A stretch of DNA of 35,421 nt from Candidatus Omnitrophota bacterium (GCA_023247895.1 JAHFFP010000004.1:1-35421), one strand, 5' to 3'; counted from the first letter of the stretch, positions 16,295 to 23,641 are shown. The notes: generated by a model from the letters alone, not told the origin. Numbers and translations are program-made.

Positions 16295-16915
16295 ATGCAA
16301 AGATTACAACAGAGTATTTACTCAGCACCGTTAGATTTTACTGAGGTAAAGGCTTTATATTGGGATAAAGAATATACCATGCAGGAAATCGCAAACAAAT
16401 TTAACATTTCTTTATGGGCGCTTTACACTTTTATGAAAAAATACAAAATTGAGCGCAGGAATTTTTCTCAAGCAAACTATGTTGTTTCTAATAGGTTAAA
16501 GCCGCAATTTAAAATAAAACAAGAACTTTCATCTCTAGATGAAAAGTTAAAAGTCGCAGGAATTATGCTTTATTGGGCAGAAGGTACATTAAATAGAAAC
16601 ACGGTAGATTTTGTCAATAGCAACCCTCGTATGATAAAGGTATTCCTAAGGTTTTTAAGAGAAATTTGTGGAGTTAGTGAGAAAAGGCTGCGTTTGTATC
16701 TTTATGTGTATTCCTATCATAATGTAAGAACTATAATGGAATATTGGCATAAAGTAACAGCTATTCCCGTTAACCAATTCACAAAGCCATATGTGAGGAA
16801 AGGAAGTTTGAATAAAACGGAAAGAAAATTAGTTTACGGATTGGTGCATATTAGATATAATGATAAACGATTGTTACAAATAATTAAGGATTGGATTGAG
16901 GAATATATAAAATAG
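16295..16915 (+). CDS. LAGLIDADG-like endonuclease candidate with N-terminal HTH
   Basis: The N-terminal part (residues 15-55, with TMQEIANKFNISLWALYTFMKKYKIERR) looks like a helix-turn-helix. The middle has VAGIMLYWAEGT followed by VDFVNSNPRMIKVFLRFLREICGV (about residues 87-128), which resembles the LAGLIDADG helix with its acidic residue and the N-S-N / L-x-x-L segment after it. KPYVRKGS and YGLVHIRYNDKRLLQIIKDWIEEYI end the protein. Only one such motif is seen, so a dimer is expected if the call is right. It starts 15 bases after tRNA-Thr with no evident ribosome site and ends 7 bases before the intron-bearing tRNA-Tyr. The codons are AT-rich compared with its neighbours. Function is inferred from motif and position. 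Confidence 0.55.
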   Translation: MQRLQQSIYSAPLDFTEVKALYWDKEYTMQEIANKFNISLWALYTFMKKYKIERRNFSQANYVVSNRLKPQFKIKQELSSLDEKLKVAGIMLYWAEGTLNRNTVDFVNSNPRMIKVFLRFLREICGVSEKRLRLYLYVYSYHNVRTIMEYWHKVTAIPVNQFTKPYVRKGSLNKTERKLVYGLVHIRYNDKRLLQIIKDWIEEYIK

Positions 16916-16922
16916 TATATAT

Positions 16923-17252
16923 GGGCAGGTACCCAAGCGGCCAAAGGGGACAGACTGTGTAAACGCAGCGCCGGGGAGTAATCTTCGGTGTAAAAGCTGG
17001 TGAATTCAGGGAACCCCTTAGAGTAATATCTTAAGGGCAATCCTGAGCCAAGCCGTCAAAGTTGTATGACTGGAAGGTGCAGAGACTAAGCGCCAGCCGT
17101 CCCGGTTAAAAGGATGATGAGATAGTCCAAGCCTCAAGGTAACTTGAGGGCAGTCGCCACAAAGCGTTGGCGATTGTCCGCCACTAATTCTTTGGTGGAC
17201 ACTTGAAATCTGTTGCACCTGTGCTTCAGAGGTTCGAATCCTCTCCTGCCCA
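16923..17252 (+). tRNA. tRNA-Tyr (GUA anticodon) split by a group I intron
   Basis: Exon 1 (16923-16958) and exon 2 (17206-17252) join to an 83-nt class II tRNA. The acceptor is GGGCAGG/CCTGCCC, the D-arm is CCC-AAGCGGCCAAA-GGG, the anticodon arm is ACAGA-CTGTAAA-TCTGT with anticodon GTA, the long variable arm contains GCAC-CT-GTGC, the T-arm is AGAGG-TTCGAAT-CCTCT, and the discriminator is A. CCA is not encoded. The GGCCAAAGGG and AGACTGTAAATCTG stretches are typical of bacterial tRNA-Tyr. The insertion lies between anticodon positions 35 and 36. Confidence 0.93.
16959..17205 (+). ncRNA. Group I self-splicing intron in tRNA-Tyr
   Basis: The 247-nt insert has the core of a group I intron. 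The 5' exon ends in U (CTGU) and pairs with GCAG just inside the intron, giving the expected U-G pair at the 5' splice site. The intron ends in G. TCAGG...CCTGA gives P4 and CCCTTA...TAAGGG gives P5. GTGCAGAGACTA and GATAGTCC are the conserved R and S elements, pairing as GACTA/TAGTC in P7. Downstream hairpins CCTCAAG-GTAA-CTTGAGG, TCGCCA...TGGCGA and TCCGCCA...TGGTGGA fit P9-type peripheral stems. It holds no reading frame of note. I do not assign a subclass. Confidence 0.92.
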
Positions 17253-17259
17253 TTCTTCT

Positions 17260-17310
17260 TTAATTAGGGACAGACACTAATTAAATTAATTAGTGTCTGT
17301 CCCTAATTAA
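17260..17310. repeat. Perfect 51-base palindrome between convergent genes
   Basis: TTAATTAGGGACAGACACTAATTAA and its reverse complement flank a single central base at 17285, so both 25-base arms match perfectly. It lies between tRNA-Tyr on the plus strand and thpR on the minus strand, and supplies the thpR stop codon. It could act as a two-way terminator, but the T-run is weak. It also resembles mobile palindromic repeats. Confidence 0.85.
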
Positions 17311-17864
17311 TTTGTTAAACCTATTTCGCTTAGTTTTTCGTAGATGGGGCCATGGGGGGTGAGGGTGCTTTTGAAGAGGGTGATTGATTTTACTTCTTGC
17401 GGTAGTGGGGAAAATTGAGCTTTGCTTAGTATTTGAGAGAAGGATTTCTTATCCTTAATATATTTTACCCTTCCTATGGTAAGATGGGATGAGAACTTTC
17501 TTGTCTCTTTTGGGAATTTCAATTTGACCAAAGTATCTTCAATAGAGGCAGCTAATTCGTGTAATCCTTCCTTCCCTTTTTCAATACCTACCCAGATAAC
17601 TCGCGGCGATTGTATAGTGGGGAAGCCTCCTATATTTTTGAGCTCCATCATAAATGGCTTAAAAATCCTTGAGACTTCTTTGAGGGATTGAATTATTCTG
17701 GGGATTTTTTGTTCTTCAACTTCACCTAAGAATTTTAAGGTCAAGTGAATATTCTCAGGCTCAACCCACTTTGCGTCTGCCGGAGCAGTTTTGAGTTCTG
17801 CTTGGAGTTTGGAGAGGGTTTCTTGAATTTCTTTGGTTATTTCAATAGCGATAAAAGCCCTCAT
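17307..17864 (-). CDS. thpR: RNA 2',3'-cyclic phosphodiesterase
   Basis: ThpR (formerly LigT) opens 2',3'-cyclic phosphate ends on RNA. It belongs to the 2H phosphoesterases, defined by two H-x-T/S-x motifs, both present: HLTLKFLG starting at H40 and HLTIGRVK starting at H127. The start MRAFIAIEI and WVEPENIHLTLKFLGEV are typical of the family, and 185 residues is the usual size. The start overlaps the pncC stop by 4 bases, so the two are co-transcribed on the minus strand. The stop codon is inside the palindrome at 17260-17310. Confidence 0.95.
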   Translation of the reverse strand: MRAFIAIEITKEIQETLSKLQAELKTAPADAKWVEPENIHLTLKFLGEVEEQKIPRIIQSLKEVSRIFKPFMMELKNIGGFPTIQSPRVIWVGIEKGKEGLHELAASIEDTLVKLKFPKETRKFSSHLTIGRVKYIKDKKSFSQILSKAQFSPLPQEVKSITLFKSTLTPHGPIYEKLSEIGLTN

Positions 17865-18328
17865 CGTAACGCTTCTAAAAGCATTTTAATTGCCTTATCA
17901 GTAGCTTTTCTTTTTACCTGCAGGCGGCTGCCTCTGAAAAGTGATTTTTTAACCAATACCTTCTTTTTTGAAGAAACAGCGATAAACACGGTTCCTGCCG
18001 GTTTAGTTTTAGTTCCGCCGTGTGGGCCTGCGATTCCGGTTATCCCTACGCTTATTGAGGCTTGGGCTATTTTTCGGATATTTAGCGCCATACGTTTTAC
18101 CACTTCTTCAGAAACAGCGCCATGCGTAACGATTATTTTCTTGGGAATTTTAAGGATTCTGGTTTTTGAATCGTTAGAATAGGTGACTATTCCTAAAAGA
18201 AATGCGTGAGAGCTTCCGGAGATATTGGTAATACGGTTTGAAAGTAGGCCTCCGGTGCAGGATTCGGCAATGGCAAGGGTAAGCCTTTTCTGAATGAGCT
18301 TATTTAGGAGAGTAACCTCTTTTAACAT
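17861..18328 (-). CDS. pncC: Nicotinamide-nucleotide amidohydrolase (CinA C-terminal type)
   Basis: PncC deamidates nicotinamide mononucleotide to nicotinate mononucleotide, recycling NAD breakdown products. Motifs are TLAIAESCTGGLLSNRIT near the start, GIVTYSNDSK, GAVSEEVVKRMA and GITGIAGPHGGTKTKPAGTVFIAV. I start at ATG 18328 (MLKEVTLLNKLIQKRLTLAIAESCTGG); the track start at 18388 would run into the promoter region of the opposite operon and adds an unlike 20-residue tail. The product of 155 residues equals the stand-alone CinA C-terminal domain. The NAD-repair theme matches nnrD. It diverges from the riboflavin operon. Confidence 0.93.
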   Translation of the reverse strand: MLKEVTLLNKLIQKRLTLAIAESCTGGLLSNRITNISGSSHAFLLGIVTYSNDSKTRILKIPKKIIVTHGAVSEEVVKRMALNIRKIAQASISVGITGIAGPHGGTKTKPAGTVFIAVSSKKKVLVKKSLFRGSRLQVKRKATDKAIKMLLEALR

Positions 18329-18356
18329 AGAGATATTATAAACTAATACAAAAGCC

Positions 18357-18384
18357 TTGACAACCTTAAATTTAGTGATAAAAT
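18357..18384 (+). promoter_or_regulatory. Promoter of the riboflavin operon
   Basis: TTGACA (18357-18362, consensus) and TAAAAT (18379-18384) are separated by 16 bases. The predicted transcription start near 18391 coincides with the first base of the FMN riboswitch, which supports the assignment. Confidence 0.75.
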
Positions 18385-18391
18385 ACACCTA

Positions 18392-18638
18392 ATCTTCGGG
18401 GCAGGGTGAAATTCCCGACCGGCGGTTGCGCTAAAAGCGCACACCAAACCATCAGATCGGTTTGGGTGTAGCGCAGAAGCGCACACCGGCGTTTCCAATA
18501 ACGCCGGGTGTAAAGTCCGCGAGTCTTGCGCGAAAGCGCGGACATGAACCGGTGAAAATCCGGTACCGATAGTTTGCGCTAAAGGCGCACACCAAACCAT
18601 CTGATTGGTTTGGGCCGAAAGTCTAGAGGGGAGAAGAT
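18392..18638 (+). promoter_or_regulatory. FMN riboswitch (RFN element) with expanded arms
   Basis: The conserved core is present in order: ATCTTCGGGGCAGGGTGAAA, TTCCCGACCGGCGGT, AGTCCGCGAG, GAACCGGTGAAAATCCGGTACCGATAGT, then AAGTCTAGAGGGGAGAAGAT closing P1. It senses FMN in the nascent transcript of ribBA and represses when FMN is abundant. At 247 bases it is longer than typical RFN elements, because two arms hold related 41-base insertions (18426-18466 and 18574-18614, 3 mismatches). Several GCGC-loop-GCGC mini hairpins are also present (GCGCTAAAAGCGC, GCGCAGAAGCGC, GCGCGAAAGCGC). Confidence 0.95.
18426..18614 (+). repeat. Two 41-base hairpin repeats inside the FMN riboswitch
   Basis: Copy 1 (18426-18466) and copy 2 (18574-18614) both read TTGCGCTAAA(A/G)GCGCACACC then AAACCATC(A/T)GAT(C/T)GGTTTGGG. 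Each contains CCAAACC...GGTTTGG, which forms a hairpin. The changes at two of the three mismatches fall in or beside the loop, so both stems stay paired. Confidence 0.85.
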
Positions 18639-18721
18639 TAAGAACGCGGATGGCGCGGATTTATAAAGAAAGTATCCTGCGCAGATTACGCGGATAAAGT
18701 AAAAAACTAAGTATATGTATG

Positions 18722-18746
18722 CCCCGGGATAAAACTCGGGGTTTTT
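18722..18746 (+). terminator. Rho-independent terminator of the FMN riboswitch
   Basis: CCCCGGG-ATAAAA-CTCGGGG is followed by TTTTT. It lies between the riboswitch and ribBA and is the likely off-state expression platform. It ends only 7 bases before ATG 18754. The 80 bases before it hold a degenerate repeat (ACGCGGAT, GCGCGGAT, TGCGCAGAT, TACGCGGAT) that may contribute the antiterminator, which I could not resolve. Confidence 0.9.
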
Positions 18747-18753
18747 GTTTGCC

Positions 18754-19971
18754 ATGTTTAATACCATTGAAGAAATAATTAAAGATATAGAATCCGGCAA
18801 GATGGTTATTGTTATTGATGATGAAAGCCGAGAAAATGAGGGTGACTTGGTAATGGCTGCATCCGGTGCCACCCAAGAAAAAATAAACTTTATGGCTAAG
18901 TTTGGCCGGGGGCTTGTTTGTGTGCCGATGACCCATGAACGGCTTGAGGTGTTAGGGTTGCATTTGATGATTAATTTTCTACCGCATGAGGCCCCCGGAG
19001 GCTATGAGGACAAGTTTCAGACTGCGTGGCGTATTTCTGTGGACGCGCGCAACGGCATAACTACGGGAATCTCTGCCGGCGACAGGGCGCATACTATTAA
19101 AGTTTTAATTGATGAAAAAAGCAAGCCCCAGGATTTAATTCGGCCAGGGCATATCTTTCCTTTAGCGGCAAAAGAAGGCGGCGTTTTGGTAAGGGCAGGC
19201 CATACCGAGGCTGCGGTGGATTTGGCGCGCCTTGCCGGGATGTATCCTGCGGGGGTGATTTGCGAGATTATGAATGATGACGGCACCATGGCACGCACCC
19301 CTGAGCTAAAGCAATTTGCTAAAACCCATAGCTTAAAGATTTGTACTATTGCCTCGTTAATAGAATATAGGCGTAGAAAAGAGCTCTTGGTAAAAAAGAT
19401 AGAAGAGACAAGGCTGCCAACAGCTTTTGGCGAATTTACCTTGTCTCTTTATCAATCTATGATTGACCAGTCCGACCATTTAGCCTTGGTTATGGGAGAT
19501 ATTAAAAAGGGTGAGCCGACTTTAGTGAGAGTGCATTCGTCTTGTTTAACCGGCGATATCTTTTCTTCTTTACGCTGCGACTGCGGTGAGCAGTTAGAAA
19601 GGGCATTGCAGCTGATTCAGTCTGAAGGAAAAGGGGTGCTTATTTATATGAATCAGGAAGGCCGGGGCATAGGACTGGTAAATAAAATCCATGCCTATGC
19701 TTTGCAGGATAAGGGAATGGATACTGTTGAGGCAAACGAGGCATTGGGGTTTCCCGCGGATTTACGCGATTATGGAATCGGCGCGCAGATTCTGGCTGAT
19801 TTAGGCATAAAAAAGATTCGGCTTCTTACCAATAATCCCCGTAAGATTATTGGCTTGGAAGGGTATGGTTTAGAGGTCGTAGAGAGAGTGGAGATACAGG
19901 TTAAGCCTACAAAGGTTAACAAGAAATATCTTAAGGCCAAGAAAGAAAAATTGGGGCATCTCTTGGCGTAA
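18754..19971 (+). CDS. ribBA: Bifunctional DHBP synthase / GTP cyclohydrolase II
   Basis: RibBA supplies both precursors of riboflavin: the N-terminal part makes 3,4-dihydroxy-2-butanone 4-phosphate from ribulose 5-phosphate, the C-terminal part opens GTP. I choose ATG 18754 ([15 protein letters not shown]) over the track's TTG at 18745, which lies in the terminator tail. Motifs: [16 protein letters not shown] (residues 22-37), [14 protein letters not shown], then the zinc site [26 protein letters not shown] and LLTNNPRKI. About 405 residues is standard for the fusion. No good ribosome site is seen; the G-rich arm of the terminator occupies that place. Confidence 0.96.
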   Translation: MFNTIEEIIKDIESGKMVIVIDDESRENEGDLVMAASGATQEKINFMAKFGRGLVCVPMTHERLEVLGLHLMINFLPHEAPGGYEDKFQTAWRISVDARNGITTGISAGDRAHTIKVLIDEKSKPQDLIRPGHIFPLAAKEGGVLVRAGHTEAAVDLARLAGMYPAGVICEIMNDDGTMARTPELKQFAKTHSLKICTIASLIEYRRRKELLVKKIEETRLPTAFGEFTLSLYQSMIDQSDHLALVMGDIKKGEPTLVRVHSSCLTGDIFSSLRCDCGEQLERALQLIQSEGKGVLIYMNQEGRGIGLVNKIHAYALQDKGMDTVEANEALGFPADLRDYGIGAQILADLGIKKIRLLTNNPRKIIGLEGYGLEVVERVEIQVKPTKVNKKYLKAKKEKLGHLLA

Positions 19972-20029
19972 CCGTATAACTGCAGATACAAACTCTGATT
20001 ATACGAGAATACTCATTGAGGAGGAAGAA

Positions 20030-20497
20030 ATGATCAAGACAATAGAAGGGCAGTTGATTGCGAAAGGAAAAAGTTTTGGTATTGTTGCCAGCCGTTTCAA
20101 TGATTTTATTACCAAGCAGCTTATTGAGGGATGTATTGACGCGCTTGTACGCCATGGAGCGGATAAGGAGAAGATAGAGTTAGCGCTTGTGCCGGGAGCC
20201 TTCGAAATTCCCCTCGCTGCGCAAAAGTTAGCAAAGAGCAAGCGTTTTGACGCCGTTATCTGTTTAGGCACGGTAATCCGCGGGGCAACGCCGCATTTTG
20301 ACTATATTGCCAGCGAAGTCTCTAAAGGCATTGCCAATGTTTGATTAGATACGGGCTTTCCTATTGTGTTTGGAGTAATTACCGCGGATACCATTGAGCA
20401 GGCGATTGAACGCGCGGGAACCAAAGACGGAAATAAGGGAAAAGACGCGGCGGTTACCGCGATTGAGATGGTCAATCTTTTAAAGGAGCTGAAGTAA
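20030..20497 (+). pseudogene. ribH: Lumazine synthase gene interrupted by an in-frame TGA
   Basis: RibH condenses the RibBA and RibD products to 6,7-dimethyl-8-ribityllumazine. The frame opens with a strong site (GAGGAGGA) at ATG 20030 and shows [58 protein letters not shown] follows at 20342-20344. Reading past it gives [20 protein letters not shown] and [21 protein letters not shown] to a TAA at 20495-20497, exactly the missing C-terminal third. The whole would be 155 codons, the normal length, with no frameshift. Homologues have Ser or Ala at this site, and TCA to TGA is one base. UGA ends other genes here (tilS, pdxJ, ligA), so the code is not changed. It may be a real mutation, a sequence error or readthrough. 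Confidence 0.85.
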
Positions 20498-20520
20498 CGC
20501 TCCGAGCGAAGCGAGGGCAA

Positions 20521-20931
20521 ATGCGTAAACGTACCAAAGCCAGGGAATACGCTTTACAGCTGTTATACCGATACGATATCACTCAGGAAGCTCCTATCGA
20601 TTTTGGGCAATTTTGGCAGGAACAGGATGAGCAGGATAATGAGGTAAAGCTGTTTACGCAAGAACTGGTGTCAGGGGCATTGCAAAAACTCTCTGAGATA
20701 GATAAGAAGATATCCGGGTTTGCCGAGAATTGGGAATTAAACCGTATGGCAGTCGTAGATAGGAATGTGCTGCGTATGGGCAGTTTTGAGCTTCTTTATT
20801 TAAAGGATATTCCCTCAAAAGTTTCTATAAATGAAGCGGTGGATTTAGCCAAGAAATATTCAGGAGAGGAATCGGGAAAGTTTGTTAATGGAATCCTTGA
20901 TCGCATCAAGCAAGATTGTGGTAAAACCTAA
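20521..20931 (+). CDS. nusB: Transcription antitermination factor NusB
   Basis: NusB binds boxA RNA with ribosomal protein S10 and supports antitermination of rRNA operons. The start MRKRTKAREYALQLLYRYDIT and the region LNRMAVVDRNVLRMGSFELLYLKDIPSKVSINEAVDLAKKYSGEESGKFVNGILDRI are diagnostic. The 136 residues are of normal length for the all-helical fold. It sits in the riboflavin operon after ribH, an arrangement common in many bacteria (ribH-nusB). A GAGGG lies 4 bases before the ATG. Regulation by the upstream FMN riboswitch would extend to it unless an internal promoter exists. Confidence 0.97.
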   Translation: MRKRTKAREYALQLLYRYDITQEAPIDFGQFWQEQDEQDNEVKLFTQELVSGALQKLSEIDKKISGFAENWELNRMAVVDRNVLRMGSFELLYLKDIPSKVSINEAVDLAKKYSGEESGKFVNGILDRIKQDCGKT

Positions 20932-21006
20932 TTTAATAGGTGCAGGAAGATATATCCCTGTGGATAATCTCTTTCCTAAGAGGCTCAGGAAGGACTATCA
21001 CTCTGG

Positions 21007-21825
21007 ATGATGAAGTATGCCGACCTGCACATTCATACCTGTTATTCAGACGGGACTTTTAGCCCTGCCCATATTATTACCTTAGCCAAAAAAGCAGGTA
21101 TACGTTGTATCAGTATTACCGACCATGATTCGGTTGATACCTATCTAAACCCTTTACCTTCCGAAGAAGATATTGAAATTATTCCGGGCGTGGAATTTAC
21201 CTCAAACTACAACAATATAGAAGTGCATATTTTAGGGTATTTTATTGATTATAGCGCAGCCTGGTTTCAAGAAAGGCTTAAAGCTATGTGCGAGGACCGA
21301 ATTAAACGGATGGAGGCAATGTGCCAAAAGCTTACAGGATTAGGTATGCCTTTAACTATAGAAGAGATATCAAAATTTGCAGGCCATTCTTGCGTGGGGA
21401 GGCTGCATTTGGCTCGAGTTATGGTACAAAAGGGTTTTGTCGCTTATCCTCAAGAGGCATTTAATAAATATATAAGCGATAGCGGCCCTGCCTATGTGTC
21501 TAATTTTAGGCTTACCCCCCGAGAAGTGATTGACGTAATTCTTAAGGCCAAGGGAGTGCCTGTATTGGCACATCCTTATAGCTTGCCTAACCAAGAGTTA
21601 ATCCCTGAGTTTGTTAAAACCGGGCTTATGGGCATAGAAGGTATTTATTCGGAGCATTCTCCTAAGCAAACAGCGCATTATAAAAAGTTAGCTCAAGAAT
21701 ATGATTTGCTTCTTACTGGAGGTTCTGATTTTCATGGAGATGCCAAGCCAGAGGTAAAAATCGGCATGGCTAAGATTCCCTATTTTTTTGTAGAAGCGCT
21801 TAAAAATGCCCGCATAAAGGTGTAA
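21007..21825 (+). CDS. PHP-domain phosphoesterase (RNase AM / nucleoside bisphosphate phosphatase type)
   Basis: PHP phosphoesterases of this group (YciV/TrpH, RNase AM) remove phosphates from 3',5'-bisphosphate nucleotides or trim RNA 5' ends. The metal-binding motifs are intact: DLHIHTCYSDGT (residues 6-17), ISITDHDSVD, PGVEFTS, VPVLAHPYSLP and GGSDFHG. The 272 residues match the family. Two ATG codons (21007, 21010) are possible; AGGAAGGA lies at 20987-20994. It is located between nusB and ribD without terminators, so it probably shares the riboflavin transcript. A role in producing or dephosphorylating a flavin intermediate is conceivable but not shown; the family points to nucleotide or RNA turnover. 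Confidence 0.88.
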   Translation: MMKYADLHIHTCYSDGTFSPAHIITLAKKAGIRCISITDHDSVDTYLNPLPSEEDIEIIPGVEFTSNYNNIEVHILGYFIDYSAAWFQERLKAMCEDRIKRMEAMCQKLTGLGMPLTIEEISKFAGHSCVGRLHLARVMVQKGFVAYPQEAFNKYISDSGPAYVSNFRLTPREVIDVILKAKGVPVLAHPYSLPNQELIPEFVKTGLMGIEGIYSEHSPKQTAHYKKLAQEYDLLLTGGSDFHGDAKPEVKIGMAKIPYFFVEALKNARIKV

Positions 21826-21840
21826 GCAGATTAGTCGAAT

Positions 21841-22938
21841 ATGAAAATTTCAAATGAATATTTTATGCAAAAGGCTCTTGCTTTGGCATTGAAAGCCAAA
21901 GGTCAAACGTTTCCTAATCCGCTTGTCGGTGCGCTGGTAGTTAAGGATGGTAGAATTATCGGCAAAGGCTATCATAAAAAAGCAGGCTTACCCCATGCCG
22001 AGGTAGAAGCTATTGAAGATGCCGGAAAAAAAGCAAAAGGTGCTATGCTTTATGTTAGCTTAGAGCCATGCACGCATTACGGCCGCACGCCTCCTTGTGT
22101 GGATAAGATATTGGAGTCTGGGATTAAAAAAGTATTTGCGGGCATGGTTGATCCTAATCCCTTAAATAACGGCAAGGGGATAAAATTACTGCAAGAGCAT
22201 GGCGTAGAAGTTGAAGTTGGTTTTTGTGAAGATAAGGCGCGAAAAATAAATCAGCCTTTTATGAAATGCATCACTAAGAAAATGCCGTTTATTACGGTAA
22301 AGGTAGGGCAGTCTTTGGATGGCAAGATTGCGACAAAAAACGGTGATTCAAAATGGATTACCTCAGATAAAACAAGGGCATTTGCTCATAGTTTACGCCG
22401 GTTTTACGATGGAGTAATGGTGGGAGTGAATACCGTAATTCGCGATGACCCCTTTTTAGTATCGGAATGCCCTGAGCATCCGATAACCAGGATTATTGCT
22501 GATAGCCACCTGAGCACGAGTGCGAAAGCTAATCTGTTTCAGAAGCCTGACCCGGTTATCATCGCTACGCTCAGGGAATCTTTGGGCCAGGAAACAGAGA
22601 ATAGGAATTTGTTAGCTCGGGAGGCAAAGATATTAGAAGTACGGGAAAATAACGGCCAGTTAAATCTCTATGATTTATTTAAAAAATTGGCACGCTTAGG
22701 GATAACTAATGTTTTAGTTGAAGGAGGAGGCTCTTTAATCGGCTCCCTATTTGATTGCAATTTGGTAGATAAAATTTTATTTTTTATTGCGCCTAAGATT
22801 ATCGGAGGTAAGGATTCCATAAGCTCAGTAATGGGTAAAGGGATATCCCGCATAGATCGGGCGGTTAAGTTAAAGGATGTCAGGATTCAGAAGATTGGAG
22901 AAGATATGCTGATTGAAGGCGCGGTTAAGGAATATTGA
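21841..22938 (+). CDS. ribD: Bifunctional riboflavin deaminase / reductase
   Basis: RibD deaminates and then reduces the pyrimidine intermediate of riboflavin synthesis. The N-terminal deaminase zinc site is complete: LPHAEVEAI (H52-A-E54) and LEPCTHYGRTPPC (C77, C86). The C-terminal reductase starts near residue 148 with PFITVKVGQSLDGKIATKNGDSKWIT, then YDGVMVGVNTVIRDDPFL and VLVEGGGSLIGSLFD. The 365 residues are normal. It follows the PHP gene by 15 bases. Together with ribBA, ribH and ribE it completes the pathway except for the dephosphorylation step. Confidence 0.96.
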   Translation: MKISNEYFMQKALALALKAKGQTFPNPLVGALVVKDGRIIGKGYHKKAGLPHAEVEAIEDAGKKAKGAMLYVSLEPCTHYGRTPPCVDKILESGIKKVFAGMVDPNPLNNGKGIKLLQEHGVEVEVGFCEDKARKINQPFMKCITKKMPFITVKVGQSLDGKIATKNGDSKWITSDKTRAFAHSLRRFYDGVMVGVNTVIRDDPFLVSECPEHPITRIIADSHLSTSAKANLFQKPDPVIIATLRESLGQETENRNLLAREAKILEVRENNGQLNLYDLFKKLARLGITNVLVEGGGSLIGSLFDCNLVDKILFFIAPKIIGGKDSISSVMGKGISRIDRAVKLKDVRIQKIGEDMLIEGAVKEY

Positions 22939-22987
22939 GTTTGGGAGCTTTGAGAGTTTAGGAGTTCAGGGAGTTTGGGGAGTTTAG
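22937..22987 (+). repeat. AGTTTGGG-type degenerate tandem repeat between ribD and ribE
   Basis: The 49-base gap consists almost wholly of imperfect 8-9 base units (AGTTTGGG, AGCTTTGAG, AGTTTAGG, AGTTCAGGG, AGTTTGGGG, AGTTTAG). Purine-rich units happen to provide GGGAG-type ribosome sites for ribE. No gene or terminator is visible. Confidence 0.75.
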
Positions 22988-23563
22988 ATGTTTACGGGGA
23001 TTGTGGAAGAATTGGGAGTGGTGAAGAATATAGCCCATAAAGGCGCTATTATCGCTTTATCTATTCAAGCTGCCAAGTGCGTAGAAGGCACGAAACTAGG
23101 CGATAGTATTGCGGTTAACGGAGTTTGCCTTACCGTGGTGAAGGCGGAAAGTGGAGAACTAACTTTTGAACTCTTGGTTGAGACCTCAGGGCTTACCAAT
23201 TTAGGTAAGCTAAGAATAGGCCAGAAGGTTAATCTGGAGCGTTCTTTAAGAATAGGCGATAGGCTCTCAGGGCATTTTGTTGCCGGGCATATAGATTGCT
23301 TGGGTGTTATTCGTAATAAAAGCTATGTTGCAGGAAACCTTTGTTTTGAAATAGCGATACCTCAAGAGTGTATAAAATATATTGTTGCTAAGGGCTCTGT
23401 TGCAGTTGACGGCATAAGTTTGACGGTAGCGATCAGGCGTTCAAATATTTTTAGCGTATATATTATCCCCCATACTCTTCAAAATACCACCTTAAGCTTT
23501 AAAGGCCCCTCTGCCCTAGTCAATATAGAATGTGATATTCTTGCCAAATACCGAAAACAATAA
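22988..23563 (+). CDS. ribE: Riboflavin synthase
   Basis: This enzyme dismutates two lumazine molecules to riboflavin. It contains two repeated lumazine-binding domains, each opening with a related pattern: MFTGIVEELGVV at residue 1 and GHFVAGHIDCLGVI near residue 95. LGDSIAVNGVCLTV in the first half and KGSVAVDGISLTV in the second form the internal repeat. The 191 residues are somewhat short of the common 200-215, but both domains and the C-terminal helix (VNIECDILAKYRKQ) are present. It is the last rib gene of the operon; no clear terminator follows. Confidence 0.95.
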   Translation: MFTGIVEELGVVKNIAHKGAIIALSIQAAKCVEGTKLGDSIAVNGVCLTVVKAESGELTFELLVETSGLTNLGKLRIGQKVNLERSLRIGDRLSGHFVAGHIDCLGVIRNKSYVAGNLCFEIAIPQECIKYIVAKGSVAVDGISLTVAIRRSNIFSVYIIPHTLQNTTLSFKGPSALVNIECDILAKYRKQ

Positions 23564-23641
23564 TTCCTGGTAAAGTTAACCCCATCTTTCTTGAAAGTCT
23601 ATTCCTTTTAAAAGAAGGGCTTGACTGGTTAACATCGCTTA

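Noticed and set aside
16959-17218. Minus-strand ORFs at 16834-17040 and 17018-17218
   Set aside because: They are shadows of the tRNA-Tyr gene and group I intron, without domain content or ribosome site.
20342-20344. Selenocysteine or a changed genetic code at the ribH TGA
   Set aside because: Homologues have Ser/Ala here, not Cys; no reason for Sec at this site, and TGA is used as a normal stop by tilS, pdxJ, ribD and ligA in the window.
20959-20967. TGTGGATAA, a consensus DnaA box
   Set aside because: A single box is expected by chance about once per 130 kb per exact 9-mer on both strands, and no second box, AT-rich unwinding region or dnaA/dnaN gene is nearby. Not an origin.
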